A stretch of 40,254 nucleotides of DNA, taken from NCBI GenBank assembly GCA_001443485.1, contig LDXQ01000017.1, positions 1 through 40,254 of the forward strand. The letters run 5' to 3'. Below, in pieces: positions 15,586-23,683 of the stretch. The notes beneath the pieces were generated by a model that had not been told where the DNA came from, ran no database searches, and worked only from the letters and a program-made list of their open reading frames with translations. The first letter of the stretch is position 1. Each line of letters opens with the position of its first letter. The stretch comes from Candidatus Sysuimicrobiota bacterium CSP1-3 (GTDB taxonomy: Bacteria > Sysuimicrobiota > Sysuimicrobiia > Sysuimicrobiales > Humicultoraceae). The position numbers and the translations under genes were made by a program.

Positions 15586-17109
15586 GTGGCCAGCCGTCTC
15601 CTGGGGCTGCTGCGCGAGATCGTCGCCGCCGCGCTCTTCGGCGCCTCCAACGAGAAGGCCGCCTACGTCATCGGCTACTACCTGCCGTTCTTCTTCCAGC
15701 GGCTCTTGCTCGGCGGGACCCTCAGCATCGTCTTCATCCCCACGATCACCGAATACCTGACCCGAGGCGACCGAGCAGAGACCGAGCGCGTCACCGCCAC
15801 TCTCTTCAACCTGATCCTCCTGCTGGGCGCGGCGATGGTACTCCTCGGCGAGGTCCTGGCCCCCTTGCTGGTGCGTCTCGCGGCGCCGGGGTTTGCGGCG
15901 CAGGGCCTGATCCCGCTGGCCATCGAGCTCACCCGCATCATCTTCATCGCCATGTTCTTCCTGGCGCTGGCGGTCTACGCCACCGGCTTCCTCCAGGCGC
16001 ACCAGCACTTCACCGTGCCGGCGCTGGCCCCGCTGCTGTTCAACCTGGTGATCATCGGCGGGACACTTTGGCTGGGCCCGCGCATCGGCATCACGGGGCT
16101 GGCCATCGCCTGGGTCGGCGGCACCGCGGCGCAGTTCGCCATGCAGTGGCCGGCGATGCGCCGGGCGGGATTCCGCTATCGGCCGCTGCTCAACCTGCGC
16201 CATCCCGCCGTGCGCAAATTCGTGCGGCTGGCCGTGCCGGCGATGCTGGGGCTGGCCGTGCTGGAGGTCAACGCCTACGTCTCCCGCTTCTTCGCCTCCT
16301 TCCTGCCACCGGGACCGGGTGTCAACGCGGTCGCGGTGCTGGACTACGCCTACGAGGTGATGCAGGCGCCGGTGGGCATCATCGCCGTCTCCATCGCGAC
16401 GGCCGTCTTCCCCACGCTGGCCCGGCAGGCGGCCGAGCAGGACTCGGCCGGACTGCGCGCGACCACGGCCTTTGGTCTGCGGATGGTGCTGGTCCTGATC
16501 CTGCCGGTGCTGGCGCTGATGCTGGCGCTTGCCGACCCTCTCGTGCGCCTCCTCTTCCAGCGCGGCGAGTTTACCTCCGGCGCGACCGCTGCCGTGGCCG
16601 CCGCGCTGCGCGGGTACACCCTGGGGTTAGGGGCCGTGGCCGCGTACTACATCATCACGCGGGCGTTCTATGCCCTCCAGGACATGGCCACCCCGGTGAA
16701 GGTCGGGGGCGGTATGATCCTGTTCAACGCCGTGCTGGCGTTTCTGCTGATGCGCCCGCTGGGGGCCACCGGAATCGCCCTGGCCACCTCCATTGTGAAC
16801 GTGACCAACGCGGCGCTGCTGCTCTGGCTGCTGCGGCGGCGTCTGGGGACGTTCGAAGGACGCCGGACATTCGTCACGGGAGCGCGGGCGTCAGCGGCCG
16901 CGGTCCTGGCCGGGCTGGCCGCCGCGGGGGTCTCGGTCTACGCCGCGGGGTGGTTTGGTCCTGACACGCTGTCCACCGCACTGCTGCTGCTGGTCGCGGC
17001 CGGCCTCGGCATGGCGATCTACCTGCTGGCGTCGTGGGCCCTGCGGGTGGAGGAGATCCGCGCCGTTCGCGACCTCCTGCTGCGCCGGGCCGCCGTCCCC
17101 GGAGCCTGA
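15586..17109 (+). CDS. murJ: Lipid II flippase MurJ (true start probably upstream)
   Basis: MurJ flips lipid II across the membrane during peptidoglycan synthesis. From the GTG at 15586 there are 507 residues with about 13-14 helices and family motifs SRLLGLLREIVAAALFGAS, LGGTLSIVFIPTITEYL and, later, LFQRGEFTSGATAAVAAALRGYTLG. That GTG lies inside the first helix: the same frame continues upstream with LARAATLLAAAT, which fits the conserved start of MurJ, back to about 15520. No ATG, GTG or TTG exists there. ATC at 15523 with GGTGGAG 8 nt upstream is the best-placed candidate, so either a rare start is used or a base is wrong. Family call firm, start not. Confidence 0.9.
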   Translation: MASRLLGLLREIVAAALFGASNEKAAYVIGYYLPFFFQRLLLGGTLSIVFIPTITEYLTRGDRAETERVTATLFNLILLLGAAMVLLGEVLAPLLVRLAAPGFAAQGLIPLAIELTRIIFIAMFFLALAVYATGFLQAHQHFTVPALAPLLFNLVIIGGTLWLGPRIGITGLAIAWVGGTAAQFAMQWPAMRRAGFRYRPLLNLRHPAVRKFVRLAVPAMLGLAVLEVNAYVSRFFASFLPPGPGVNAVAVLDYAYEVMQAPVGIIAVSIATAVFPTLARQAAEQDSAGLRATTAFGLRMVLVLILPVLALMLALADPLVRLLFQRGEFTSGATAAVAAALRGYTLGLGAVAAYYIITRAFYALQDMATPVKVGGGMILFNAVLAFLLMRPLGATGIALATSIVNVTNAALLLWLLRRRLGTFEGRRTFVTGARASAAAVLAGLAAAGVSVYAAGWFGPDTLSTALLLLVAAGLGMAIYLLASWALRVEEIRAVRDLLLRRAAVPGA

Positions 17110-17161
17110 ATCAACCTGCGCGTGCCTTCTCGCACCGCGGGCGCCCCGGCCGGCGGTCACG

Positions 17162-17191
17162 TTGACAGGGCGAGGAAACGGGTGTTAGGCT
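17162..17191 (+). promoter_or_regulatory. Sigma-A promoter of the hrcA operon
   Basis: TTGACA at 17162-17167 and TAGGCT at 17186-17191 with an 18-bp spacer. The expected start, about 17198, coincides with the beginning of the CIRCE operator, the usual arrangement for HrcA repression. Confidence 0.75.
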
Positions 17192-17198
17192 ACGCACG

Positions 17199-17225
17199 CT
17201 AGCAGTCACGAGCGATGAGTGCTAA
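17199..17225 (+). promoter_or_regulatory. CIRCE operator (HrcA binding site)
   Basis: Left arm CTAGCAGTC (17199-17207), 9-bp spacer, right arm GAGTGCTAA (17217-17225). The consensus is TTAGCACTC-N9-GAGTGCTAA: the right arm is perfect and the left arm matches 7 of 9. It lies 15 bp before hrcA, so the operon is self-repressed and induced by heat. Confidence 0.93.
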
Positions 17226-17240
17226 TCGCACGCAGGACCC

Positions 17241-18284
17241 ATGAAGGCGACTCCCGCACTCGACGCGCGCAAGGGGCGTATCCTCGCCGCCATCATCCAG
17301 GAGTACATCCACTCGGCCGAGCCGGTGGCGTCGGAGGTCGTGGTGCGCCGCAGCGGAGTGGAAGTGAGCTCGGCCACGGTGCGCCACGAGATGGCCGTGC
17401 TGGAGGAAATGGGCTTCCTCTCGCAGCCGCACACCTCCGCCGGCCGCATCCCCACCGACCGGGCCTACCGCTTCTACGTGGACGCGCTGCTCAACGAGGC
17501 GCGGCTCTCCGCAGAGGAGCGGCAGCGGCTGCGCCGGCAGATCCACTCCCTGGCGGAGGAGGCGGAGCGGTTGATCCAGGGCGCGGCGCGGGCGCTGGCC
17601 GAGGAGGTGCACTACCCCTCGGTGATCGCCACGGTCCGCCCGCAGGAGCACCTCTTCCGCCACCTGCACTTCGTGCCGCTGGATGCGCACCGCGTGCTGG
17701 GCGTGATTGTCACCGATGCCGGAATCTTCGAAGGCCAGCCGGTCGAACTGCCCGAGTCGGTTGATCCGGAGACGCTGGACCGGCTCTCCCGCGGGATCAG
17801 CGCGCGTCTGGAAGGGCTGACGCTGGGCGAGATCACCCGCGGGCGGCTGGAGGCCATGGTCGGCGAGATGGCGCGCCATCAACGGCTGCTGGAGTACGTG
17901 CGGCGCTGGTTCGACCGCGAGATCCGGCGCGCCGCCGCGGGACACGTCATCGTCGAAGGTGCCACGCACCTCCTGGAGCAGCCGGAGTTCCGCCATCCCG
18001 ACCTCGTCACCGCGGTCCTGGCCACGCTGGAACGGGAAGAGGATCTGGCGGCAATGCTCCGCCCCGTCCCCGGGCGTCCCGTCTGGGTGACGATCGGCAG
18101 CGAGATGCTCTATCCGACGATGCGCGAGTGCAGCCTGGTCGCGGCCAGCTACAGTGTCGGCGGCCGCACCATGGGCACGCTGGCCCTCCTGGGTCCGAAG
18201 CGGATGCCCTACCAACGCACGGTGCCGCTGGTGCGGTTCTTGGCCCAGAACCTCAGCGAGGCCCTGACGCGCCTCAGCGCCTAG
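17241..18284 (+). CDS. hrcA: Heat-inducible transcription repressor HrcA
   Basis: HrcA binds CIRCE and represses chaperone genes until misfolded protein draws off GroEL. The 347-residue protein has an N-terminal winged helix (about 1-75) with EPVASEVVVRRSGVEVSSATVRHEMAVLEEMGFLSQPHTSAGRIPTDRAYR features, the strongest HrcA signature, then a GAF-like sensing domain ending in IGSEM and the closing GTLALLGPKRMPY segment. The ATG at 17241 follows the CIRCE element immediately. dnaJ follows after 46 bp; grpE and dnaK, which often lie between them, are absent here. Confidence 0.97.
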   Translation: MKATPALDARKGRILAAIIQEYIHSAEPVASEVVVRRSGVEVSSATVRHEMAVLEEMGFLSQPHTSAGRIPTDRAYRFYVDALLNEARLSAEERQRLRRQIHSLAEEAERLIQGAARALAEEVHYPSVIATVRPQEHLFRHLHFVPLDAHRVLGVIVTDAGIFEGQPVELPESVDPETLDRLSRGISARLEGLTLGEITRGRLEAMVGEMARHQRLLEYVRRWFDREIRRAAAGHVIVEGATHLLEQPEFRHPDLVTAVLATLEREEDLAAMLRPVPGRPVWVTIGSEMLYPTMRECSLVAASYSVGGRTMGTLALLGPKRMPYQRTVPLVRFLAQNLSEALTRLSA

Positions 18285-18330
18285 CGCGCCGGCAGCGGAC
18301 GCACCGCCGGACCGCAGGCCGGGAACCGAC

Positions 18331-19452
18331 ATGGCGAAAGACTACTACACGGTCCTCGGCGTTCCCCGCGGTGCTTCCCAGGGGGAGGTCAAGCAGACCT
18401 ACCGCCGCCTCGCTCGGGAGTATCACCCCGACGTGCGCAAAGACGATCCCCAAGCCAACGAACGGTTCAAAGAGATCAACGAAGCCTACTACGTCCTGGG
18501 CGATCCGGACCGCCGCTCGCAGTACGACCGGTTCGGGCAGGTCGGCGACATGCCGGCGCGCGACTTCGGGCGGGACTTCGGCGATCTGTTCAGTCCTTTC
18601 GACGACCTCTTCGACATGTTCTTCGGCCGCGGCGCCCGCACGACCGCGCGGCCGCAACAGGACCAGGCGATTGGCGGCGCCCACCTGCGGCACGATCTGG
18701 AGATCTCCCTGGAAGAGGCGGCCCACGGCACCGAGAAGGCGATCACCTTCTCCCGGCTGGATACCTGCACCGTCTGTTTCGGCACCGGGCGCGAGCGCGG
18801 CTCCGCGCCGGAGACCTGCCCCACCTGCCGCGGCACGGGCGAACTGCGCTACCAGCAGCAGACGGTCTTCGGCCACTTCACGCAGGTCGTGACCTGCCGC
18901 GAGTGCGGCGGCCGGGGGACGGTCATTCGCCATCCCTGCCGGGAGTGCGGTGGCACCGGTCGCCGGGAGGCCGCCCGCGAATTGACGGTGCAGGTGCCGC
19001 CCGGCGTGGATTCGGGGACGCGCCTGCGGATCCCCAGCGAGGGCGAGGGCGGAATCCACGGCGGCATCCGGGGCGACCTCTACGTCGTCGTCCACGTCCG
19101 CCCGCACCCGGTCTTCGCGCGCGAAGGATCGGACCTGTATTGCGAGGTTCCGATCTCTATGGTGCAGGCCGCGCTCGGTGATGAGATCAGCGTGCCGGGC
19201 ATCGACGACCCGACTACTATGGCAATTCCGCCGGGTACGCAGCCGGGGACTCGGCTGCGCCTGCGCGGTCAGGGGATGCCGGATCTGCGCGGCGGCCGCG
19301 GCGACCTCTACGTCCGACTGGGCGTGGAGATTCCCAAAGACCTGACTTCCGAGCAGCACCAGGTCCTGCTGCAGCTGGCCGACCTGCGCGGCGAGCGCGT
19401 GCGGCCGCAGAAGAGGTCCCTGTGGAAAAAGATGAAGGACCTCCTCCAGTAG
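18331..19452 (+). CDS. dnaJ: Chaperone protein DnaJ
   Basis: DnaJ delivers unfolded clients to DnaK and stimulates its ATPase. The 373-residue protein has a J domain (about 4-68) with HPD at 32-34, a Gly/Phe-like region rich in Phe and Asp (about 70-105), a zinc domain with four CxxCxGxG repeats starting at Cys146 (CTVCFGTG, CPTCRGTG, CRECGGRG, CRECGGTG) and two C-terminal substrate-binding beta domains. This makes it a type I, full-length DnaJ. It is likely co-transcribed with hrcA from the CIRCE-controlled promoter. Its 3' end overlaps prmA by 31 bp. DnaK must be encoded elsewhere. Confidence 0.97.
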   Translation: MAKDYYTVLGVPRGASQGEVKQTYRRLAREYHPDVRKDDPQANERFKEINEAYYVLGDPDRRSQYDRFGQVGDMPARDFGRDFGDLFSPFDDLFDMFFGRGARTTARPQQDQAIGGAHLRHDLEISLEEAAHGTEKAITFSRLDTCTVCFGTGRERGSAPETCPTCRGTGELRYQQQTVFGHFTQVVTCRECGGRGTVIRHPCRECGGTGRREAARELTVQVPPGVDSGTRLRIPSEGEGGIHGGIRGDLYVVVHVRPHPVFAREGSDLYCEVPISMVQAALGDEISVPGIDDPTTMAIPPGTQPGTRLRLRGQGMPDLRGGRGDLYVRLGVEIPKDLTSEQHQVLLQLADLRGERVRPQKRSLWKKMKDLLQ

Positions 19453-20372
19453 ACGCGACGGCGGCCGGCGCTGCGGCTGCCGGGACCGCGGCCCGCTATC
19501 TGGCGCTGACCGTCACCGCTCCCACCGAGGCGAAGGAGGCGGTCGCGGCCCTCCTGCACGACGCGGAAACCGGCGGCGTGGTGGAGGAGGAGGGGCCGCC
19601 GGGTTTGGTCCGCCTGCGCGCCTACCTGCGGGAGGATGTGGCCGCCGATGGGCGGCTCGACGACCTCCGGCGCCGCCTCGCCGCGCTGCCCTCTTTTGGG
19701 CTGGGGACGGCGCCGCCGACGCTCATCATCGAAGCGATCGCAGACGAAGCCTGGACCGCCGTCTGGAAGACGCACTTTCGCACCTTCCGGGTCGGCCGGC
19801 GCCTCTGGGTTGTGCCGACCTGGGAGCAACCCGACCTTGAGCCCGGGGCCACGCCCATCCGTCTGGATCCGGGGATGGCTTTCGGCAGCGGGCTCCATCC
19901 ATCGACGCAGTTATGTCTCCGCCTGCTCGAGGACTACCTCAAGCCCGGGCAGGAGATCGCCGACATCGGGACGGGATCCGGCATCCTGGCCATCGCCGCG
20001 GCGAAACTGGGCGCCGCCCGCGTCGTCGCGGTTGATCACGATCCGGTCGCGGTGGAGGCGGCCCGAGCCAACGTGGCCCAGAACCAGATGGCCGAGCGGG
20101 TGGATGTCGTGCTGGGGCATCTGCTCGAGCCCGTCACCGCGCCGATGGATCTCATCCTGGCGAACCTCACAGCCAATCTTCTGATGGAGCTCGCTCCTGC
20201 GATTGCGCCCCGGCTGCGGCCCGGCGGTGCGGTGATTGCCTCCGGCATCGCCGAACCACGCGTGGCGGAGGTGCGGGACGTATTTGGGCGCGCCGGCCTG
20301 ACGATTGCCGAAGAAGCCGCGGCCGAGGAGTGGCGGGCGCTGGTGGCGGGTAGGGCTCCGCGGGGCGGGTGA
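19422..20372 (+). CDS. prmA: Ribosomal protein L11 methyltransferase
   Basis: PrmA trimethylates ribosomal protein L11 using S-adenosylmethionine. The 316-residue protein has an N-terminal substrate-recognition domain, then the family signature DPGMAFGSGLHPSTQLCL and the methyltransferase core with ADIGTGSGILAIAAAKLGA (AdoMet loop) and DLILANLTANLL (NPPY-like region). The GTG at 19422 has AAGAGG 5 nt upstream and lies inside dnaJ; the first 20 or so residues are low-complexity Ala-rich. The order dnaJ-prmA-rsmE is common in Gram-positive bacteria. Confidence 0.93.
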   Translation: MEKDEGPPPVDATAAGAAAAGTAARYLALTVTAPTEAKEAVAALLHDAETGGVVEEEGPPGLVRLRAYLREDVAADGRLDDLRRRLAALPSFGLGTAPPTLIIEAIADEAWTAVWKTHFRTFRVGRRLWVVPTWEQPDLEPGATPIRLDPGMAFGSGLHPSTQLCLRLLEDYLKPGQEIADIGTGSGILAIAAAKLGAARVVAVDHDPVAVEAARANVAQNQMAERVDVVLGHLLEPVTAPMDLILANLTANLLMELAPAIAPRLRPGGAVIASGIAEPRVAEVRDVFGRAGLTIAEEAAAEEWRALVAGRAPRGG

Positions 20373-20402
20373 CCGAGCGAGGGCGGGGAAGGGAGGACGC
20401 GT

Positions 20403-20897
20403 GTGATTTCGGTCAAGGACCTGGTTACCGATCAACTCGAGACCACGCTCGTGAAGCAGGCCTGGCAGGCTCAGCCCTCGCTCTCCGAAGCGCTTGCGGG
20501 GGTCACCGCGGTGGAGGCGGCGTGGAAGCCGGCGCCGGGGCGCCACGCCATCTGGCAGATTGTCCGGCACCTGATCCTCTGGAAGCGCGGCATCATGCAG
20601 GCGCTGGACGGCGATCCGCCGGACCGGGCGGCGCTCGAGCAGACCGACTGGCAGGAGACCTCCGGCGACGAGCGCGCCTGGCAGGCCGATGTGGATACGC
20701 TGCTCCGCCTCTCCCGCGATCTGCTGGAGCGGGCCCGAGCCATGGACGACCAGGCCTTCTCGCGTCAGGTCGTCTGGTACCGCGGCTGGACAAAGACGCA
20801 GCCTGTCGCGGTCCGTCTGCTGCGCCGCGCGGCCCACGACAGTTACCACGTCGGCCAGATCCGCCTCCTCCGCGCGTTGCAGCAGGGATCGGCGTAG
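20403..20897 (+). CDS. DinB family protein
   Basis: This 164-residue protein has the DinB four-helix-bundle pattern. HAIWQIVRHLILWKRGIM carries the first metal-ligand helix and AAHDSYHVGQIRLLRAL the closing His pair. Members bind a metal through three His and often act as thiol-dependent transferases, but this one is not assignable to a reaction. It is inserted between prmA and rsmE, which are otherwise usually adjacent; gaps of 30 and 7 bp mean it is co-transcribed under CIRCE control. GTG/ATG choices are close together (20403 chosen). Confidence 0.8.
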   Translation: MISVKDLVTDQLETTLVKQAWQAQPSLSEALAGVTAVEAAWKPAPGRHAIWQIVRHLILWKRGIMQALDGDPPDRAALEQTDWQETSGDERAWQADVDTLLRLSRDLLERARAMDDQAFSRQVVWYRGWTKTQPVAVRLLRRAAHDSYHVGQIRLLRALQQGSA

Positions 20898-20904
20898 GCG
20901 TACC

Positions 20905-21627
20905 GTGCGACGCTTTTTCGTTTCCCCGGAGGCCGTACAGGGCCCGCGTGTGGTGTTGCCGCCCGAGGAGTCGCGCCACGTGGCCGCGGTGCTCCGATTG
21001 CGCGCCGGGGATCGGATCGTTGTCTTCGACGGCAGCGGGCGCGACTACGTGGTGCAGTTGACCGCCGTTGCCGCGCTGGCGGTGGAAGGGCGTGTCGTCG
21101 AGACGCGGGCCGGCACGACGTCACCTGTGCAACTGACGCTCGTGCAGGGGATCCCCAAGGGCAGCAAGATGGACCTCATCGTTCGCATGGGGACGGAAGT
21201 CGGCATCGCCCGGTTCGTGCCCGTGCTGACCCACCGCGCCGTCGCCCGGCCCGCGCCGGCGCGCGGGGCGCGGTGGCGGCGGATCGCCGCAGCGGCGGCC
21301 ACCCAGAGCGGCCGCAGCACGGTCCCGGTGGTCGACGATCCCCGCTCCTTCTCCGAGGTGTGGCCGCTCCTGGAGGATGCGCTCGTGCTCATCCCGTGGG
21401 AGGGAGAGAAAAGCCGGCCGATCGGCGCCATCCTCGCGCAAAACCGCACCACCCGCGCGGTGGCCGTGTGCATCGGGCCGGAGGGAGGGTGGACGCCGGA
21501 GGAGGTCCAGCAGGCGGTCGCGCACGGCGCCCACCCGGTCACGCTGGGCGAACTCATCCTGCGCACCGAGACCGCGGGCCTGGTGGCCGCCGCGATAGTG
21601 CTCTATGAACTGACCCGGCGGCCCTGA
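20905..21627 (+). CDS. rsmE: 16S rRNA (uracil(1498)-N(3))-methyltransferase
   Basis: RsmE is a SPOUT-class (knotted) methyltransferase acting on U1498 of 16S rRNA in the decoding site. The 240-residue protein shows the family start (RRFFVSPEAV, then ESRHVAAVLRLRAGD), a PUA-like N-terminal domain, GIPKGSKMDLIVRMGTEVG, IGPEGGW at 190-196 and LGELILRTETAGLVAAAIVL, the AdoMet-binding knot. The GTG at 20905 gives the usual length; a longer frame upstream overlaps the DinB gene and has no family similarity. It is the last gene of the operon and converges on Ku. Confidence 0.95.
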   Translation: MRRFFVSPEAVQGPRVVLPPEESRHVAAVLRLRAGDRIVVFDGSGRDYVVQLTAVAALAVEGRVVETRAGTTSPVQLTLVQGIPKGSKMDLIVRMGTEVGIARFVPVLTHRAVARPAPARGARWRRIAAAAATQSGRSTVPVVDDPRSFSEVWPLLEDALVLIPWEGEKSRPIGAILAQNRTTRAVAVCIGPEGGWTPEEVQQAVAHGAHPVTLGELILRTETAGLVAAAIVLYELTRRP

Positions 21628-21655
21628 GCGCTGCGGGTCGCGACGCGAACCGGAC

Positions 21656-22471
21656 TCAGCCGGTGGCGCGCCGCCGCGCCTTTGCCGCCGCGGGCCGCAG
21701 TCGGGCGAGGCTCTGCTTCAGCGCCTCCTGCAGATCGATCACCTTCCGGGGCGCCTCCGGTTCGGCCAGCGGCTTGCCGGCCAGTTTGGCCTTGATCAGT
21801 TTCTGCAGGGCGTGCTTGTACTCGCTCTTGAACTCGCTCGCGTCGAACTCCATGACCATGCTGCTGACCAGTTGCTCCGCCATCTTCCGCTCGGCGGGGA
21901 GGACGCGCACGTTGCGCGGCAGGTCGGGGATGTCCTCCGCGGGGCGCACCTCGTCGGCATAGTAGAGCGTCTGCATGACCAGGGGGCCGCCGATCGGGCG
22001 CACCGCCACCAGGTGCTCCCGGGTGCGGATGGCCACCTTGCCGATCCCCACCTTGCCCCGGTCCGCCAGCGTGCGGCGCAACAGCTCGTAGGCCTTCTCG
22101 CCGCCCTTGCCCGGTCCCAGGTAGTAGGCCTTGTCGAAGTAGAGGGCGTCGATCTCTTCGGCGTCCACGAAGCCGAGCAGTTCCACCGTGTGCGCCGTGG
22201 GGAGGGGGAGGGCCTTGAGTTCCTCGCTGCTGACGGCGAGGTACTTGCCCTTCGAGTACTCGAACCCCCGCACGACCCGCTCCCACGGGACCTCTTCTTT
22301 CGTCGCCGGGTTGACGCGGATCTCTTTGATCGGGGTGAGCGACTTCCCGTCCAGCAACCGGAAACTCACGTCGCTGCTGCTTTCCACCGCGGAGTAGAGT
22401 TTCACCGGGATCGTCACCAATCCGAACGCCAGCGCGCCGGACCAGATCGGCCGCATCTGTCCCTCTGCCAT
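21656..22471 (-). CDS. ku: Non-homologous end joining protein Ku
   Basis: Bacterial Ku binds DNA double-strand ends as a ring-shaped homodimer. The 271-residue protein opens with MRPIWSGALAFGLVTIPVKLYSAVE, the classic Ku start, and retains the beta-barrel core (VPWERVVRGFEYSKGKYL), the EIDALYFDKAYYLGP strand and a short Lys/Arg-rich tail (RPAAAKARRRATG) suited to DNA contact. ATG 22471 is used; ATG 22456, five codons in, matches the typical family start and is equally possible. The partner ligase LigD is not in the window. It diverges from argC, so its promoter must share that short region. Confidence 0.95.
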   Translation of the reverse strand: MAEGQMRPIWSGALAFGLVTIPVKLYSAVESSSDVSFRLLDGKSLTPIKEIRVNPATKEEVPWERVVRGFEYSKGKYLAVSSEELKALPLPTAHTVELLGFVDAEEIDALYFDKAYYLGPGKGGEKAYELLRRTLADRGKVGIGKVAIRTREHLVAVRPIGGPLVMQTLYYADEVRPAEDIPDLPRNVRVLPAERKMAEQLVSSMVMEFDASEFKSEYKHALQKLIKAKLAGKPLAEPEAPRKVIDLQEALKQSLARLRPAAAKARRRATG

Positions 22472-22568
22472 CGCCACCACCGCCGGGCTGAAGTTGTCGC
22501 CGTGCCGGCGGGTTCCTGGTTCTCGCCGCCCCCGGGCTCTCCCTCCTGGTCGCGGCCCCACCCGGGAC

Positions 22569-22596
22569 TTGCAAAATCATTCATAATGTGTAGAAT
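22569..22596 (+). promoter_or_regulatory. Promoter of the arg operon
   Basis: TTGCAA (22569-22574) and TAGAAT (22591-22596) with a 16-bp spacer, in a short AT-rich island upstream of argC. The candidate ArgR sites overlap it, as expected for repression. Confidence 0.55.
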
Positions 22597-22604
22597 TTAT
22601 TCAT
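22570..22604 (+). promoter_or_regulatory. Candidate ArgR operator (two ARG-box-like sites)
   Basis: Two ATTCAT half-sites start exactly 20 bp apart (22579 and 22599). The first is part of TGCAA-AATC-ATTCA, matching 8 of 10 fixed positions of the ARG box TGAAT-N4-ATTCA. The second keeps only the right half. Tandem boxes two helical turns apart are usual for hexameric ArgR, which is encoded at the end of this operon. Confidence 0.5.
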
Positions 22605-22648
22605 CTCCCATTTAGCGGCCCGACCGCCGCGGGGGCGGGAGGCAGCGT

Positions 22649-23683
22649 GTGCTCAACGTCAGTGTGATCGGCGCGTCCGGCTACGGGGGCGGGGAGGTCG
22701 TCCGTCTGCTCCTGGGACACCCGGAGGCGCACCTGCGGCATCTCGTCGCGGAGACCCGGGTAGGCGAACCCTTCGCCGAGGTCTTCCCCAACGTCCGCGG
22801 GTTCATCGACGGCCGCACCGAACCGCTGGACCCGGCGGCGGTGGCGGCGGATTCGGACGTCGTCTTTCTCGCCCTGCCCAACGGCGTGGCCATGTCCCTG
22901 GTTCCGCAGTTGGATGATCGGGTGCGGGTGGTCGATCTGGCGGCCGATTTCCGCTTCCGCGGCGCGCCGGCCTACGAGCGCTGGTACAAGACCCCACATA
23001 TCGCGGAGGCGCTGCTGGAAGAGGCGGCCTACGGGCTGCCGGAGTTGCACCGCGCGGAGATCCGTCGCGCCCGCATCGTCGGCAACCCCGGCTGCTACCC
23101 TACGGCCGCGTTGCTGGCGATCGCGCCGCTGCTGCGGTCCGGGCTGGCCCGGCCGACCGCGATCGTCATCGACGCGAAGTCCGGCGTCTCGGGCGCGGGA
23201 CGCGCCGCCTCCAGCCGCACCCACTTCTCCGAGGTCAATGAGAACGTCTTCGCCTACTCCACGCCGGGACACCGCCACAGCGGCGAGATTGAGGAGGAAC
23301 TGCGGCTGCTCGCCGGCGAGGTGAGCTTCACCTTCACGCCGCACCTGATCCCGATGACCCGCGGCATTCTGGCGACCGTCTACCTGCAGCCCGCGCGCGC
23401 CGTCACCCGGGAGGCGGCGGAGGCGGCCTTCCGCGAGGCCTATGGCGGCGAGCCCTTCGTGCGGGTGCTGGACGGGGAGAGCCTGCCGCAGACGAAGGCG
23501 ACGCTGGGCAGCAACTTCTGCGACGTCGCCGTGCGCGTCGATCCACAGAGCGGCACGATCATCGCCTTCGCCGCCATTGATAATCTGGTGAAGGGCGCCG
23601 CCGGACAGGCGGTGCAGAACATGAACCTGATGTGCGGCTTCCCCGAGGAGCTGGGGCTGCGCGTCCCCGGGTTGTTCCCATGA
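22649..23683 (+). CDS. argC: N-acetyl-gamma-glutamyl-phosphate reductase
   Basis: ArgC reduces N-acetylglutamyl phosphate to the semialdehyde with NADPH, the third step of arginine synthesis. The 344-residue protein has the NADP-binding loop VIGASGYGGGEVVRLL at the start, the catalytic GNPGCYPTA motif with Cys149, and the HRHSGEIEEEL and PHLIPMTRGI segments of the C-terminal domain. The GTG at 22649 has GGGAGG upstream. It is the first gene of the operon and overlaps argJ in an ATGA. Confidence 0.97.
   Translation: MLNVSVIGASGYGGGEVVRLLLGHPEAHLRHLVAETRVGEPFAEVFPNVRGFIDGRTEPLDPAAVAADSDVVFLALPNGVAMSLVPQLDDRVRVVDLAADFRFRGAPAYERWYKTPHIAEALLEEAAYGLPELHRAEIRRARIVGNPGCYPTAALLAIAPLLRSGLARPTAIVIDAKSGVSGAGRAASSRTHFSEVNENVFAYSTPGHRHSGEIEEELRLLAGEVSFTFTPHLIPMTRGILATVYLQPARAVTREAAEAAFREAYGGEPFVRVLDGESLPQTKATLGSNFCDVAVRVDPQSGTIIAFAAIDNLVKGAAGQAVQNMNLMCGFPEELGLRVPGLFP

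Noticed and set aside
20689-20904. Longer N-terminus for rsmE
   Set aside because: It overlaps the DinB gene in another frame; the GTG at 20905 gives the family start.
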